From: Desulfobacterales bacterium
GTDB lineage: Bacteria > Desulfobacterota > Desulfobacteria > Desulfobacterales > UBA11574
DNA length: 18,109 nt
Direction of reading: 5' to 3'
Assembly (NCBI GenBank): GCA_030145595.1
Contig: JAQYVG010000031.1
Coordinates: 1-18,109, forward strand
The notes beneath the pieces were generated by a model, which saw only the letters and a list, made by a program, of their open reading frames with translations, was not told the DNA's origin and ran no database searches. The position numbers were made by a program, and so were the translations under genes. Positions 1 to 5,821 of the stretch are shown here, piece after piece; positions within the stretch are counted from its first letter, which is position 1, and each line of letters starts with the position of its first letter.

Positions 1-2
1 TT

Positions 3-785
3 TGTTACGAAAACAAGCCTTCCTATGGCACCGGCAGCGCAACAGGACCTTATCATATCCTAAACGCATCTTTGCACTTAGAGCGCATGGACGAGGAAGC
101 TCTGGTCGACTGGGGCTTGCGAAAAATCCATACAGCAGCACCTCTTTGTCCTTCAAACGATCCCGCACAGGCTGTCCGCCAAATACAGCAGGCGGCCGAA
201 AGCGTTTTGAAACACAATAAATTTCTGCTGTCCCTCGGCGGTGATCACGCTGTCTCCATTGGACCGATCAAAGCCGCATCTGACCGGTACCCTGATATCG
301 GCGTGCTGCAAATAGATGCCCACTTTGATTTGAGAGATGAATGGCAAGGAAGTCGATATAATCATGCCTGCGTTATGCGCAGGGTTGTCGAGGATGCGCA
401 GGTAAAGGTTGTACCGGTGGGAGTCCGTGCAATTGATCCGGAAGAGGCGGACTTTCTCAGCCAGAGGAACATTTCCCCCTTTTATGCCCACGAAATCGAT
501 CCTTGGGATTATACCTGGATAGACCGGATTGTCGATGCGCTGCCGACAAAGGTTTACTTAACCATCGACCTTGACGGACTCGATCCATCCGTAATCCCCG
601 GCACAGGGACTCCTGAACCGGGCGGTCTTTCGTACCGGCAGCTTGTAGAGTTGATCAAAATGGTAGGCCTGAAAAAGAAAGTTGTGGCGGCAGACATCAC
701 CGAGCTTGCCAAAATCGAAGGGACCCAAGTGTCAGAGTTTACCGCCGCCAAGATTGCAACCAAAATTATCGTCTACTGCTTATAG
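3..785 (+). CDS. speB: Agmatinase / arginase-family ureohydrolase (5' end outside window)
   Basis: Binuclear manganese ureohydrolase. Agmatinases hydrolyse agmatine to putrescine and urea in the cytoplasm as part of polyamine synthesis. The reading frame is already open at base 3 and runs 260 codons to TAG, so only a short N-terminal part is missing. The metal-site motifs are complete and in order: GGDHAVS (237-257), DAHFD (315-329), and DLDGLDPS followed by PGTGTPEPGG (from about 567), which carries the last two metal aspartates. The opening residues YGTGSATGPYHI resemble the GTxxRxGP region near the N terminus of agmatinases. Arginase, agmatinase and related guanidino-hydrolases share these motifs, so the exact substrate is inferred from the general agmatinase look. 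Fold certain, substrate likely. A miniature element lies 11 bp after the stop codon. Confidence 0.88.
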   Translation, partial: CYENKPSYGTGSATGPYHILNASLHLERMDEEALVDWGLRKIHTAAPLCPSNDPAQAVRQIQQAAESVLKHNKFLLSLGGDHAVSIGPIKAASDRYPDIGVLQIDAHFDLRDEWQGSRYNHACVMRRVVEDAQVKVVPVGVRAIDPEEADFLSQRNISPFYAHEIDPWDYTWIDRIVDALPTKVYLTIDLDGLDPSVIPGTGTPEPGGLSYRQLVELIKMVGLKKKVVAADITELAKIEGTQVSEFTAAKIATKIIVYCL

Positions 786-796
786 TCTTCATTTTC

Positions 797-854
797 GTAA
801 CTTCTCAATTTATATTTTATCACCAATGGGCTCCAGAAGTTGTTGAGAAGTTAC
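797..854. mobile_element. 58-bp miniature inverted-repeat element with IS66-type ends
   Basis: The segment begins with GTAACTTCTCAA (797-808) and ends with its exact reverse complement (843-854). It is flanked by TCATTTTC (789-796) and GCATTTTC (855-862), a 7-of-8 match consistent with an 8-bp target-site duplication. The same end sequence with the same duplication length occurs at 11752-11903. GTAA termini plus 8-bp duplications are the hallmark of the IS66 family, so this is inferred to be a very short non-autonomous derivative. It encodes nothing. It lies 11 bp after the agmatinase stop and 141 bp before the first IHF/HU gene. Confidence 0.7.
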
Positions 855-882
855 GCATTTTCCTTGTAACATCAATAATTTC

Positions 883-916
883 TTGACAAAAGTAATGGAT
901 GGCAGTAGCTTTTAAT
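883..916 (+). promoter_or_regulatory. Possible sigma70 promoter for the first IHF/HU gene
   Basis: A perfect TTGACA -35 box lies at 883-888 in an AT-rich spacer, about 110 bp before the start at 996. The -10 box is poor: TAGCTT at 906-911 has the ideal 17-bp spacing but only three consensus bases, while TTTAAT at 911-916 is spaced too far at 22 bp. Judged from sequence alone. Confidence 0.35.
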
Positions 917-995
917 AATACTGTATCATCCGGATGCAACAACATGAGGCCAAGGACTCAACAGATTTTATTCAGCTGACAGGAGCAACTTAACC

Positions 996-1277
996 ATGAC
1001 ACTTACAAAAGCTCAATTAGTAGACTCTATTCAAAAAGAGACTGATCTATCACGTAAAAAATCATTAGTACTGGTTGAATCCCTTCTCGAAATCATAAAA
1101 CAGACCCTGGAAAACGGTGAAGACGTTCTTATCAGCGGATTTGGAAAGTTCTGCGTCAAGGAAAAAAATGAGCGCAAAGGCAGAAATCCTGCCACCGGTG
1201 ATGATATGATGCTGGCCCCCAGGAAGGTTGCCACATTCAGATGTTCACCCATGCTCAGAAAAATAATTAATAGCTAA
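996..1277 (+). CDS. IHF-alpha/HU-family nucleoid DNA-bending protein, copy 1
   Basis: A 93-residue member of the bacterial histone-like family (HU and integration host factor), which binds DNA as a dimer and bends it sharply. The helical body is residues 1-45. The signature beta-arm segment ISGFGKF...RKGRNPATGDD follows, with the DNA-intercalating proline at P65 of the RNP tip. The pattern LSRKKS..LVESLLEIIKQTLENGE is closer to IHF-alpha than to HU, but IHF-alpha and HU cannot be separated firmly here. The start is supported by AGGAG about 12 bp upstream. A paralogue lies at 4275-4559: by my hand alignment 66 of 93 residues match, and nearly all differences fall in the first 40 residues and the last 10. 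DUF362 follows after 23 bp, possibly in the same transcript. Confidence 0.92.
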   Translation: MTLTKAQLVDSIQKETDLSRKKSLVLVESLLEIIKQTLENGEDVLISGFGKFCVKEKNERKGRNPATGDDMMLAPRKVATFRCSPMLRKIINS

Positions 1278-1300
1278 TAACCGACAATTTATCTTTCTTG

Positions 1301-2107
1301 ATGCATCTATCCGTACTCGACTTCTACTCCTACCATGAATCGGTTACTGCGGCACTCGACGCCGTCAGCGCCGGGGAAACACTCGCAAAACAGAAGTCCA
1401 TTCTATTAAAACCCAACTTGACCAATGCTTCACCACATCCGGTGACAACACCGGCCGCCTGCTGTGAAGCGGTCATCGAATACATACGTTCCTGCTCGGC
1501 TGCCGAGGTCATTATTGCCGAAGGATGCGGCGACGCGAGTCTTGAAACCGATGAAATTTTTGACCTGCTGGGATACCGGGATTTGGCCAAACGACATGAA
1601 ATCACTCTGATCGATTTAAACACAGCACCGCTTCGAAAACTTAAAAACAATAACTGCACGATTTTTCCGGAAATCTATCTTCCGGAAATCGCTTTTACGC
1701 ATTTCATTATTTCCCTGCCGGTGCTCAAGGCCCATTCGTTGTCAGGAATTACCGGCGCGCTTAAAAATATGCTCGGCTTTGCGCCGCCAAAATATTATGC
1801 CGGAAGATTCGGGGGCTGGAAAAAATCAGTGTTTCACCAGAATATGCAGCAGTCGATTATTGATCTCAATTTATACCGCTGCCCGGATTTGTCCGTGATG
1901 GATGCCAGTGTAGGCCTGGCGGATTTTCACCTCGGCGGCCGTCATTGCACGCCACCGGTTAAGAAAATCATCGCCGGATACAATCCTTTAGAAATGGATC
2001 GCCAGGCCGCAAACCTGCTGGGACTCGACTGGCAACAGATACCGCATCTTTCAGCAGATTTTCGTTTTGAACCGCTTCAAGGTTCTTTGCAAACTGCCGC
2101 AAAATAG
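1301..2107 (+). CDS. DUF362 domain-containing protein
   Basis: About 268 residues matching the DUF362 family, common in anaerobic bacteria and archaea and of unproven biochemical role. Seen in the sequence: an early strand-helix unit (SVLDFYSYHESVTAALDAV), the KSILLKPNL segment with TTPAACCEAVIEYI after it, the AEVIIAEG strand, and the block ISLPVLKAHSLSGITGALKNMLG that is the most typical stretch of the family. Some DUF362 proteins carry a C-terminal 2[4Fe-4S] ferredoxin domain. This one ends without any CxxCxxC cluster, so it is the short form. ATG at 1301 was chosen over TTG at 1298. Neither has a good ribosome-binding site, which fits translational coupling to the IHF/HU gene 23 bp upstream. 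The family call is firm; the function is unknown. Confidence 0.82.
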   Translation: MHLSVLDFYSYHESVTAALDAVSAGETLAKQKSILLKPNLTNASPHPVTTPAACCEAVIEYIRSCSAAEVIIAEGCGDASLETDEIFDLLGYRDLAKRHEITLIDLNTAPLRKLKNNNCTIFPEIYLPEIAFTHFIISLPVLKAHSLSGITGALKNMLGFAPPKYYAGRFGGWKKSVFHQNMQQSIIDLNLYRCPDLSVMDASVGLADFHLGGRHCTPPVKKIIAGYNPLEMDRQAANLLGLDWQQIPHLSADFRFEPLQGSLQTAAK

Positions 2108-2162
2108 AAATAGGAAAAACACATGAATTTGATTCGCTATCAAAACAGGATTTTATAAAAAT

Positions 2163-2191
2163 TTGACATCGCTGTAAATTTGAAATACGAT
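2163..2191 (+). promoter_or_regulatory. Putative sigma70 promoter upstream of the PilZ gene
   Basis: TTGACA (2163-2168) and TACGAT (2186-2191) are separated by exactly 17 bp, giving a perfect -35 and four of six -10 bases. The site is 41 bp before the PilZ start in an AT-rich gap after DUF362, so the PilZ gene can be transcribed on its own. Confidence 0.5.
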
Positions 2192-2231
2192 ATCTTACTA
2201 CGAGCACAGGAAAGGATGGGAAATCTATAAT

Positions 2232-2576
2232 TTGGAAAATATAAGTGAAAAGCGCCGGCATCCCAGAATCAAAGTCGAATGGCCCGTGATCGTATATCAT
2301 GGTGACGACTTCATTGAAGGCAAAACCGAGAATATCGCCTTTGACGGTATTTCTATAGTTTGTGAAGAACCACTTCAGCTGGATGAGATTATCAGCATAT
2401 CGATTGAGACTCCAGATCAGCAGTCTATGGTAGTTTCCGCCAGTGTAATCTGGTCGGATGTCTATGGATTTGATGATCAGAATACCACCTATGGGATAGG
2501 CCTCTGCTTCGTCAAAATATCCGATGAAGACCGCATTCGTTTCCTCGACCTGATCTCCCATCTTCTCGAAGAATAA
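2232..2576 (+). CDS. PilZ domain-containing protein (possible c-di-GMP binder)
   Basis: A 114-residue stand-alone PilZ domain. PilZ proteins bind cyclic di-GMP and pass the signal to motility, secretion or polysaccharide machinery. The RxxxR element is present as R8-R-H-P-R12. The second motif, usually (D/N)xSxxG, reads N34-I-A-F-D-G39, so the usual serine is alanine at position 36. This may weaken ligand binding or mark a degenerate receptor. The rest is the expected beta-barrel, with I-W-S-D and YGIGLCFVKIS near the end. The start is a TTG preceded by an AGGATGGG-type ribosome-binding site about 12 bp upstream; no better in-frame ATG is available. It converges on the SprT-like gene with only 16 bp between the two stops. 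Confidence 0.8.
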   Translation: MENISEKRRHPRIKVEWPVIVYHGDDFIEGKTENIAFDGISIVCEEPLQLDEIISISIETPDQQSMVVSASVIWSDVYGFDDQNTTYGIGLCFVKISDEDRIRFLDLISHLLEE

Positions 2577-2592
2577 AATCTTTAGGCAACTA

Positions 2593-3147
2593 TTAGTAAT
2601 GCCTGTAACCGTAATAATAATCGTAGGACCTGGTTGCATAAGGAAAATTAGATATTTCCTCAAGATTTAGACAACCGGGCTCGACGTACCGCGTACTCTT
2701 ACCATCAATCATTTTGGATTTTATTACCTTGGCCGTTGCCTGCAAGCCCAGCAGTTTTGCGATCCTGTTGACCTCATCCAAGAATCGTTCGTTGTTATGA
2801 CTGCTTTCGCCCGTCCAGCCCCCGGTCTGGTGAATCGTCTGATGAATCATCTCATGCAGCAGCACATCGCTGGCCAGCCGTTTATTTAAATTGTCCAGGC
2901 ACCATTTGGGCATACTGGTTGGATAAACCGGTCGCACCAGACCCTTGTATAAATAGATAATATTTTTAGAGAAAAAATAACACCCCAAACTTTTGTTCTG
3001 AGGCTTCAAAATCCAGTAAATAGGGCCGGGTGTGTTCTTAGCGCCAAAATAAGCTGCATTCAAATCTATCCATTCGTCATACGCCCAGGCACCTACCTCC
3101 CCGAACATTTGAGTGCCCTCTGTTTTCAACTCATCAAATGTCGCCAT
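2593..3147 (-). CDS. SprT-like zinc metalloprotein (HExxH)
   Basis: A 184-residue cytoplasmic protein with no signal peptide. The zinc-binding pair is in LLHEMIHQ (H98, E99, H102), followed by GESSHNNERFLDEVNRIAKLLG. There H117 is the probable third ligand, and the 'H..RF...v.ri' pattern resembles the SprT/Spartan-like domain. SprT-like proteins are putative or proven metalloproteases; no substrate can be deduced here. The N-terminal part has KNIIYLYKGL, an extended strand ahead of the helix as in this fold. The C terminus is unusual, ending in a tyrosine-rich YDYYYGYRHY tail. The start is supported by AGGAG about 10 bp upstream. It is probably transcribed after, or separately from, the MBL-fold gene, which lies 97 bp upstream on the same strand. 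Confidence 0.65.
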   Translation of the reverse strand: MATFDELKTEGTQMFGEVGAWAYDEWIDLNAAYFGAKNTPGPIYWILKPQNKSLGCYFFSKNIIYLYKGLVRPVYPTSMPKWCLDNLNKRLASDVLLHEMIHQTIHQTGGWTGESSHNNERFLDEVNRIAKLLGLQATAKVIKSKMIDGKSTRYVEPGCLNLEEISNFPYATRSYDYYYGYRHY

Positions 3148-3244
3148 TAGTTATTTCCACTCCTATCGCCAAACCCGTATAAACCGTAACCAAAAAGCGG
3201 TCTTCATATCGCCCTTTAAGGAAATGACATGGCCGGAGCCCCGA

Positions 3245-3898
3245 TTAGCTATCTAAAATGAAGTCGGTGATATATAAATTTTCCTGCATTTCACGGGCGA
3301 TGGTGGACGTGGGACTCTCTCCGTAGTTATGCCCCGGCCAGACAACCGTTTCTCCAGGTAGTACAATCAACCTTTTCTCTAAGGACTCGAGCAGCGTATT
3401 GAGAGAACCGCCGATCAGATCGGTCCTTCCGGCCGCACCGACAAAAAGCGTGTCGCCGCTGAAAAGGTTTCCCTCGACCAGATAGCACACCGAGCCCGGC
3501 GTATGGCCCGGTGTGTGGAGCACTTCGATCTTGAGTTTTCCGACTTCAAGCACATCCCCGTCTTTGAGTCTTATATCCACAGGATCCGGCGGCGGCAGTC
3601 CCAACTCCCGTGTAGATGTTTCCCGGACCTCCACATCCGCAAAAAACCGGTCATCAGCTGCATGCATGCAAACCGGGGCTTTAAGAACATTATGAAGCGG
3701 CCTGTTTCCAACGACGTGATCGGCATGACCGTGAGTGTTCAGAATATATCTGACTTTAAAGTCTTTTTCCCTAATCAGGGCCAGCAGTTTGTCTTCTTCC
3801 CCGCCCGGATCAATAATAACCGCTTCCCGGGTCCGGGAGCAGGCCGCCAGATAGGTCATCACCTGAAACGGACCCACAGGGATTTGGTTGATGATCAT
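3245..3898 (-). CDS. MBL-fold hydrolase, glyoxalase-II-like
   Basis: A 217-residue metallo-beta-lactamase-fold hydrolase with a complete binuclear metal site: THGHADH (55-61), the HTPGH histidine (H132), the GDTLF aspartate (D149) and the PGHNYG histidine (H190). GRTDL at 158-161 and the compact length put it with the small GloB-like hydroxyacylglutathione-hydrolase relatives that are widespread in anaerobes. Many of these act on thioesters or are of unknown specificity. There is no fused rhodanese or flavodoxin domain, so it is neither a persulfide dioxygenase-rhodanese fusion nor an Fdp. The ATG is preceded by GAGGTAA at a good distance. The fold and active site are certain; the substrate is unknown. 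Confidence 0.85.
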   Translation of the reverse strand: MIINQIPVGPFQVMTYLAACSRTREAVIIDPGGEEDKLLALIREKDFKVRYILNTHGHADHVVGNRPLHNVLKAPVCMHAADDRFFADVEVRETSTRELGLPPPDPVDIRLKDGDVLEVGKLKIEVLHTPGHTPGSVCYLVEGNLFSGDTLFVGAAGRTDLIGGSLNTLLESLEKRLIVLPGETVVWPGHNYGESPTSTIAREMQENLYITDFILDS

Positions 3899-4032
3899 CA
3901 GACTATTACCTCAATATGGATATTTCGGGCAATATATCACTCTCATGGAACATTATCGACAAAAAAACGTTTTTTTTATTGAAAAAACCAAATTATTTTA
4001 TTAAATAAAAAGACTTGTTTTATTTGACATAT

Positions 4033-4060
4033 TTGACAAATTCACTCAAATCAATTAAAA
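4033..4060 (+). promoter_or_regulatory. Putative promoter for the second IHF/HU gene, upstream of the inserted element
   Basis: TTGACA at 4033-4038 is followed after 16 bp by TTAAAA (4055-4060). A second TTGACA lies at 4024-4029. If this is the native promoter, the miniature element at 4078-4250 is inside the 5' untranslated region of the downstream gene. Based on sequence match only. Confidence 0.4.
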
Positions 4061-4077
4061 GAAACGAATTAGAACTA

Positions 4078-4250
4078 GAGACCTTTGAAAAATGTTCAAT
4101 TTTGTTCAAGTCCAAGGAAGGCGAAAATTTTAACCACAGGCATACATTGAGTATTTCGAGGATTAAAATTTGAGCTGCCGTAGCGTAGCGAAGATCCCGC
4201 TCAGCGGGGACGCCGGAATTGGGCAAAAGGGGGCGTTTTGCAAAGGTCTC
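4078..4250. mobile_element. 173-bp MITE with GAGACCTTTG ends and 5-bp target duplication
   Basis: The terminal inverted repeats are at 4078-4094 and 4234-4250. They agree at 15 of 17 positions, with GAGACCTTTG perfect at both ends. AACTA directly abuts both ends (4073-4077 and 4251-4255), an exact 5-bp target-site duplication. Inside are a 9-bp inverted repeat (4125-4133 and 4163-4171) and a CCCGC/GCGGG hairpin (4196-4208). It has no transposase, so it is a non-autonomous element. I cannot assign the parent IS family with certainty. The right end is 24 bp before the IHF/HU start codon. Confidence 0.85.
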
Positions 4251-4274
4251 AACTAATCAGAGGAGAACTTTACC

Positions 4275-4559
4275 ATGGCGCTAACAAAAGCTCAAATCAT
4301 CGACACCACCCAGAACCATCTCGGTCTCTCCAGAAAAAGAAGTTCGGAACTGGTTGAAACCCTTTTAGAAATCATGAAGACCACGCTTACAAACGGTGAA
4401 GACATCCTCATAAGCGGGTTTGGAAAATTCTGTGTAAAAGAGAAAAGGGAACGTAAAGGCAGGAATCCCGCAACCGGCGATGATATGATGCTGGCGCCAA
4501 GGAAGGTTGTTACCTTCAAATGCTCCGGAAAGCTTAGAAACAAAGTTGATGCCAATTAG
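4275..4559 (+). CDS. IHF-alpha/HU-family nucleoid DNA-bending protein, copy 2
   Basis: A 94-residue paralogue of the protein at 996-1277, with the same beta-arm block ISGFGKFCVKEK.ERKGRNPATGDDMMLAPRKV and the intercalating proline P65 in RNP. The N-terminal region LGLSRKRSSELVETLLEIMKTTL is closer to canonical IHF-alpha (LGLSKRDAKELVE) than copy 1 is, so this copy is the better IHF-alpha candidate. The proteins bend DNA as homo- or heterodimers. The start ATG is preceded by AGAGGAGAA, a strong ribosome-binding site. That site lies just outside the miniature element, so the insertion left translation signals intact. The EamA gene follows after 90 bp. Confidence 0.92.
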   Translation: MALTKAQIIDTTQNHLGLSRKRSSELVETLLEIMKTTLTNGEDILISGFGKFCVKEKRERKGRNPATGDDMMLAPRKVVTFKCSGKLRNKVDAN

Positions 4560-4609
4560 TTCCGCCCCGCTAATGGATCTTCTGCCGGCAAAATGGAATC
4601 ATAGCGCTT

Positions 4610-4623
4610 CCGTTGCAACGGAC
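4610..4623. repeat. 14-bp perfect palindrome in the IHF/HU-EamA gap
   Basis: TCCGTTGCAACGGA is perfectly self-complementary and lies 50 bp after the IHF/HU stop and 26 bp before the transporter start. There is no U-run after it, so it does not look like an intrinsic terminator. It could be an operator or a small hairpin in the leader. Confidence 0.4.
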
Positions 4624-4649
4624 TTAAATTACCACTGCCAAAAAAACTC

Positions 4650-5567
4650 ATGCCCTCTGCCCAACTCCGCTGGCAACCGATAGCCGTTTTATTGACCCTC
4701 GCTCTGGTATGGGGGGCCAATATGGCCATCATCAAGATCGGGAGCCGGGAGTTGGCACCTCTGTTCATGGCCGGACTGCGTTCTCTGGTAGCGAGTCTTT
4801 GTCTTTACGCCTGGATGAAATTCAAGAGGATAGACCTCTTCCCTTCCAAGATTGTTCTTTTGCACGGAATTGTAATAGGGCTCTTTTTTGGCGCCGAGTT
4901 CGGCCTGATCTATGTAGGGCTCAAATACACCCTGACTTCCCGCGTGTATGTCCTTTTGTACACCGCCCCTTTCTTCGTGGCCCTTCAAGCCCATTTTCTC
5001 CTGGACAATGACCGTTTCAATCCCTTCAAGGCTGCTGGGCTTTTACTGGCTTTCGCAGGGGTTGTAATGCTGTTTGTAAAGGGATTAGGCTCTTTTCATT
5101 CGACGGCTCTGCCGGGCGATCTTATGGCTCTGGCCGCCGCTTTTCTGTGGGGATCCACTACTGTCTACATCAAAAAGTTTTTGGTCGACCGTGCATCACC
5201 CTTGCAAACGCTCTTTTACCAGGTTTTCTTTTCTGCACCACTCCTATTCGCTCTGAGTATCGCCCTGGAAGACCCTGTGGTTTCAGCATTATCCTGGACA
5301 GGCGGCTTTTCGGTCTTTTATCAGTGTATCATTATTGCTTTTCTCAGCTACCTGGTCTGGTTTGAGCTCATCTCCCGCTATCCGGTCAGCCTGCTACATG
5401 CTTTTACCTTTTTCACTCCGGTATTCGGTGTCTTGATAAGCGGTATTATAATAATGGGCGAACCGATAAGTTCCAACCTGGTGGCGGCTTTGATCATGGT
5501 ATGCCTGGGCATGGTCCTGGTCAATTATCGCCCGACGGAAAAAGCCGCAGCCCCAGCCGACAGTTAA
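4650..5567 (+). CDS. EamA/DMT-superfamily transporter
   Basis: A 305-residue inner-membrane protein made of two tandem EamA repeats of about five helices each (roughly residues 10-143 and 155-294), ten membrane segments in all. Repeat landmarks: TLALVWGANMAIIKI at the first helix, VLLYTAPFFVAL at the end of the first repeat, ALAAAFLWGSTTVYIKKFL opening the second, and FTFFTPVFGVLISGIIIMGEPIS near the end, which is the most characteristic EamA signature. Drug/metabolite transporters export amino acids, nucleotide derivatives or other small solutes; neither sequence nor neighbours define the solute here. No clear ribosome-binding site precedes the ATG, and an internal start is possible but would cut the first helix. 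Full length for the family. Confidence 0.88.
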   Translation: MPSAQLRWQPIAVLLTLALVWGANMAIIKIGSRELAPLFMAGLRSLVASLCLYAWMKFKRIDLFPSKIVLLHGIVIGLFFGAEFGLIYVGLKYTLTSRVYVLLYTAPFFVALQAHFLLDNDRFNPFKAAGLLLAFAGVVMLFVKGLGSFHSTALPGDLMALAAAFLWGSTTVYIKKFLVDRASPLQTLFYQVFFSAPLLFALSIALEDPVVSALSWTGGFSVFYQCIIIAFLSYLVWFELISRYPVSLLHAFTFFTPVFGVLISGIIIMGEPISSNLVAALIMVCLGMVLVNYRPTEKAAAPADS

Positions 5568-5622
5568 TCCTCATTGTTTATCATTCCATTTTTTTATGAT
5601 ATTCGTTACACTTCAGGATTCA

Positions 5623-5763
5623 AGGGTCCAAGGATTCAGGGGTTCGAGTGCAATACTTTAAAATATCTATGACTTACAAGTTTTGCAGAAGTTGCAAGTA
5701 TACTCGAAACGATGATAAAATCGTTTGAAAGCAAACACTTGAACCCTTGAATCCTTGGACCCT
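5623..5763. repeat. Long imperfect palindrome (28-bp arms) upstream of hrpA
   Basis: The arms 5623-5650 and 5736-5763 are reverse complements at 26 of 28 positions; in the plus-strand RNA both mismatches would be G-U pairs, so the stem is continuous. The loop contains a smaller hairpin, AAACGAT (5707-5713) with ATCGTTT (5720-5726). The arm is built from near-repeats of GGATTCAAGGGTTC-like words, typical of dispersed intergenic repeats in Desulfobacterota and similar genomes. It fills most of the 254-bp gap between the EamA gene and hrpA, and no gene is seen in that gap. Confidence 0.75.
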
Positions 5764-5821
5764 CTTCTCCAACTAAATTGGAGAAGAACCATATATTTTT
5801 AGGAATAACAAATTTTTCATA

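Larger units (their letters stand above)
3899..4274. other. AT-rich divergent intergenic region with A/T palindrome, promoter and mobile element
   Basis: This 376-bp gap separates the minus-strand MBL hydrolase from the plus-strand second IHF/HU gene. It holds a perfect 16-bp A7-CG-T7 palindrome (3961-3976), a run of A/T tracts to about 4070, two TTGACA boxes (4024-4029 and 4033-4038), and the miniature element at 4078-4250. I see no gene in it; a 68-codon minus-strand frame is mostly element sequence and lacks any family look. Confidence 0.8.

Noticed and set aside
1968..2663. 231-codon minus-strand frame covering the PilZ gene.
   Set aside because: It runs antisense across three genes. The plus-strand PilZ and minus-strand SprT frames have clear domain motifs and this one has none.
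3503..3982. 159-codon plus-strand frame opposite the MBL hydrolase.
   Set aside because: The minus-strand frame carries a complete metallo-beta-lactamase active site; the plus-strand translation is rich in R, H and P with no domain.
4020..4226. 68-codon minus-strand frame in the gap before the second IHF/HU gene.
   Set aside because: Most of it is the miniature element with defined ends and a target duplication; it has no protein family look.
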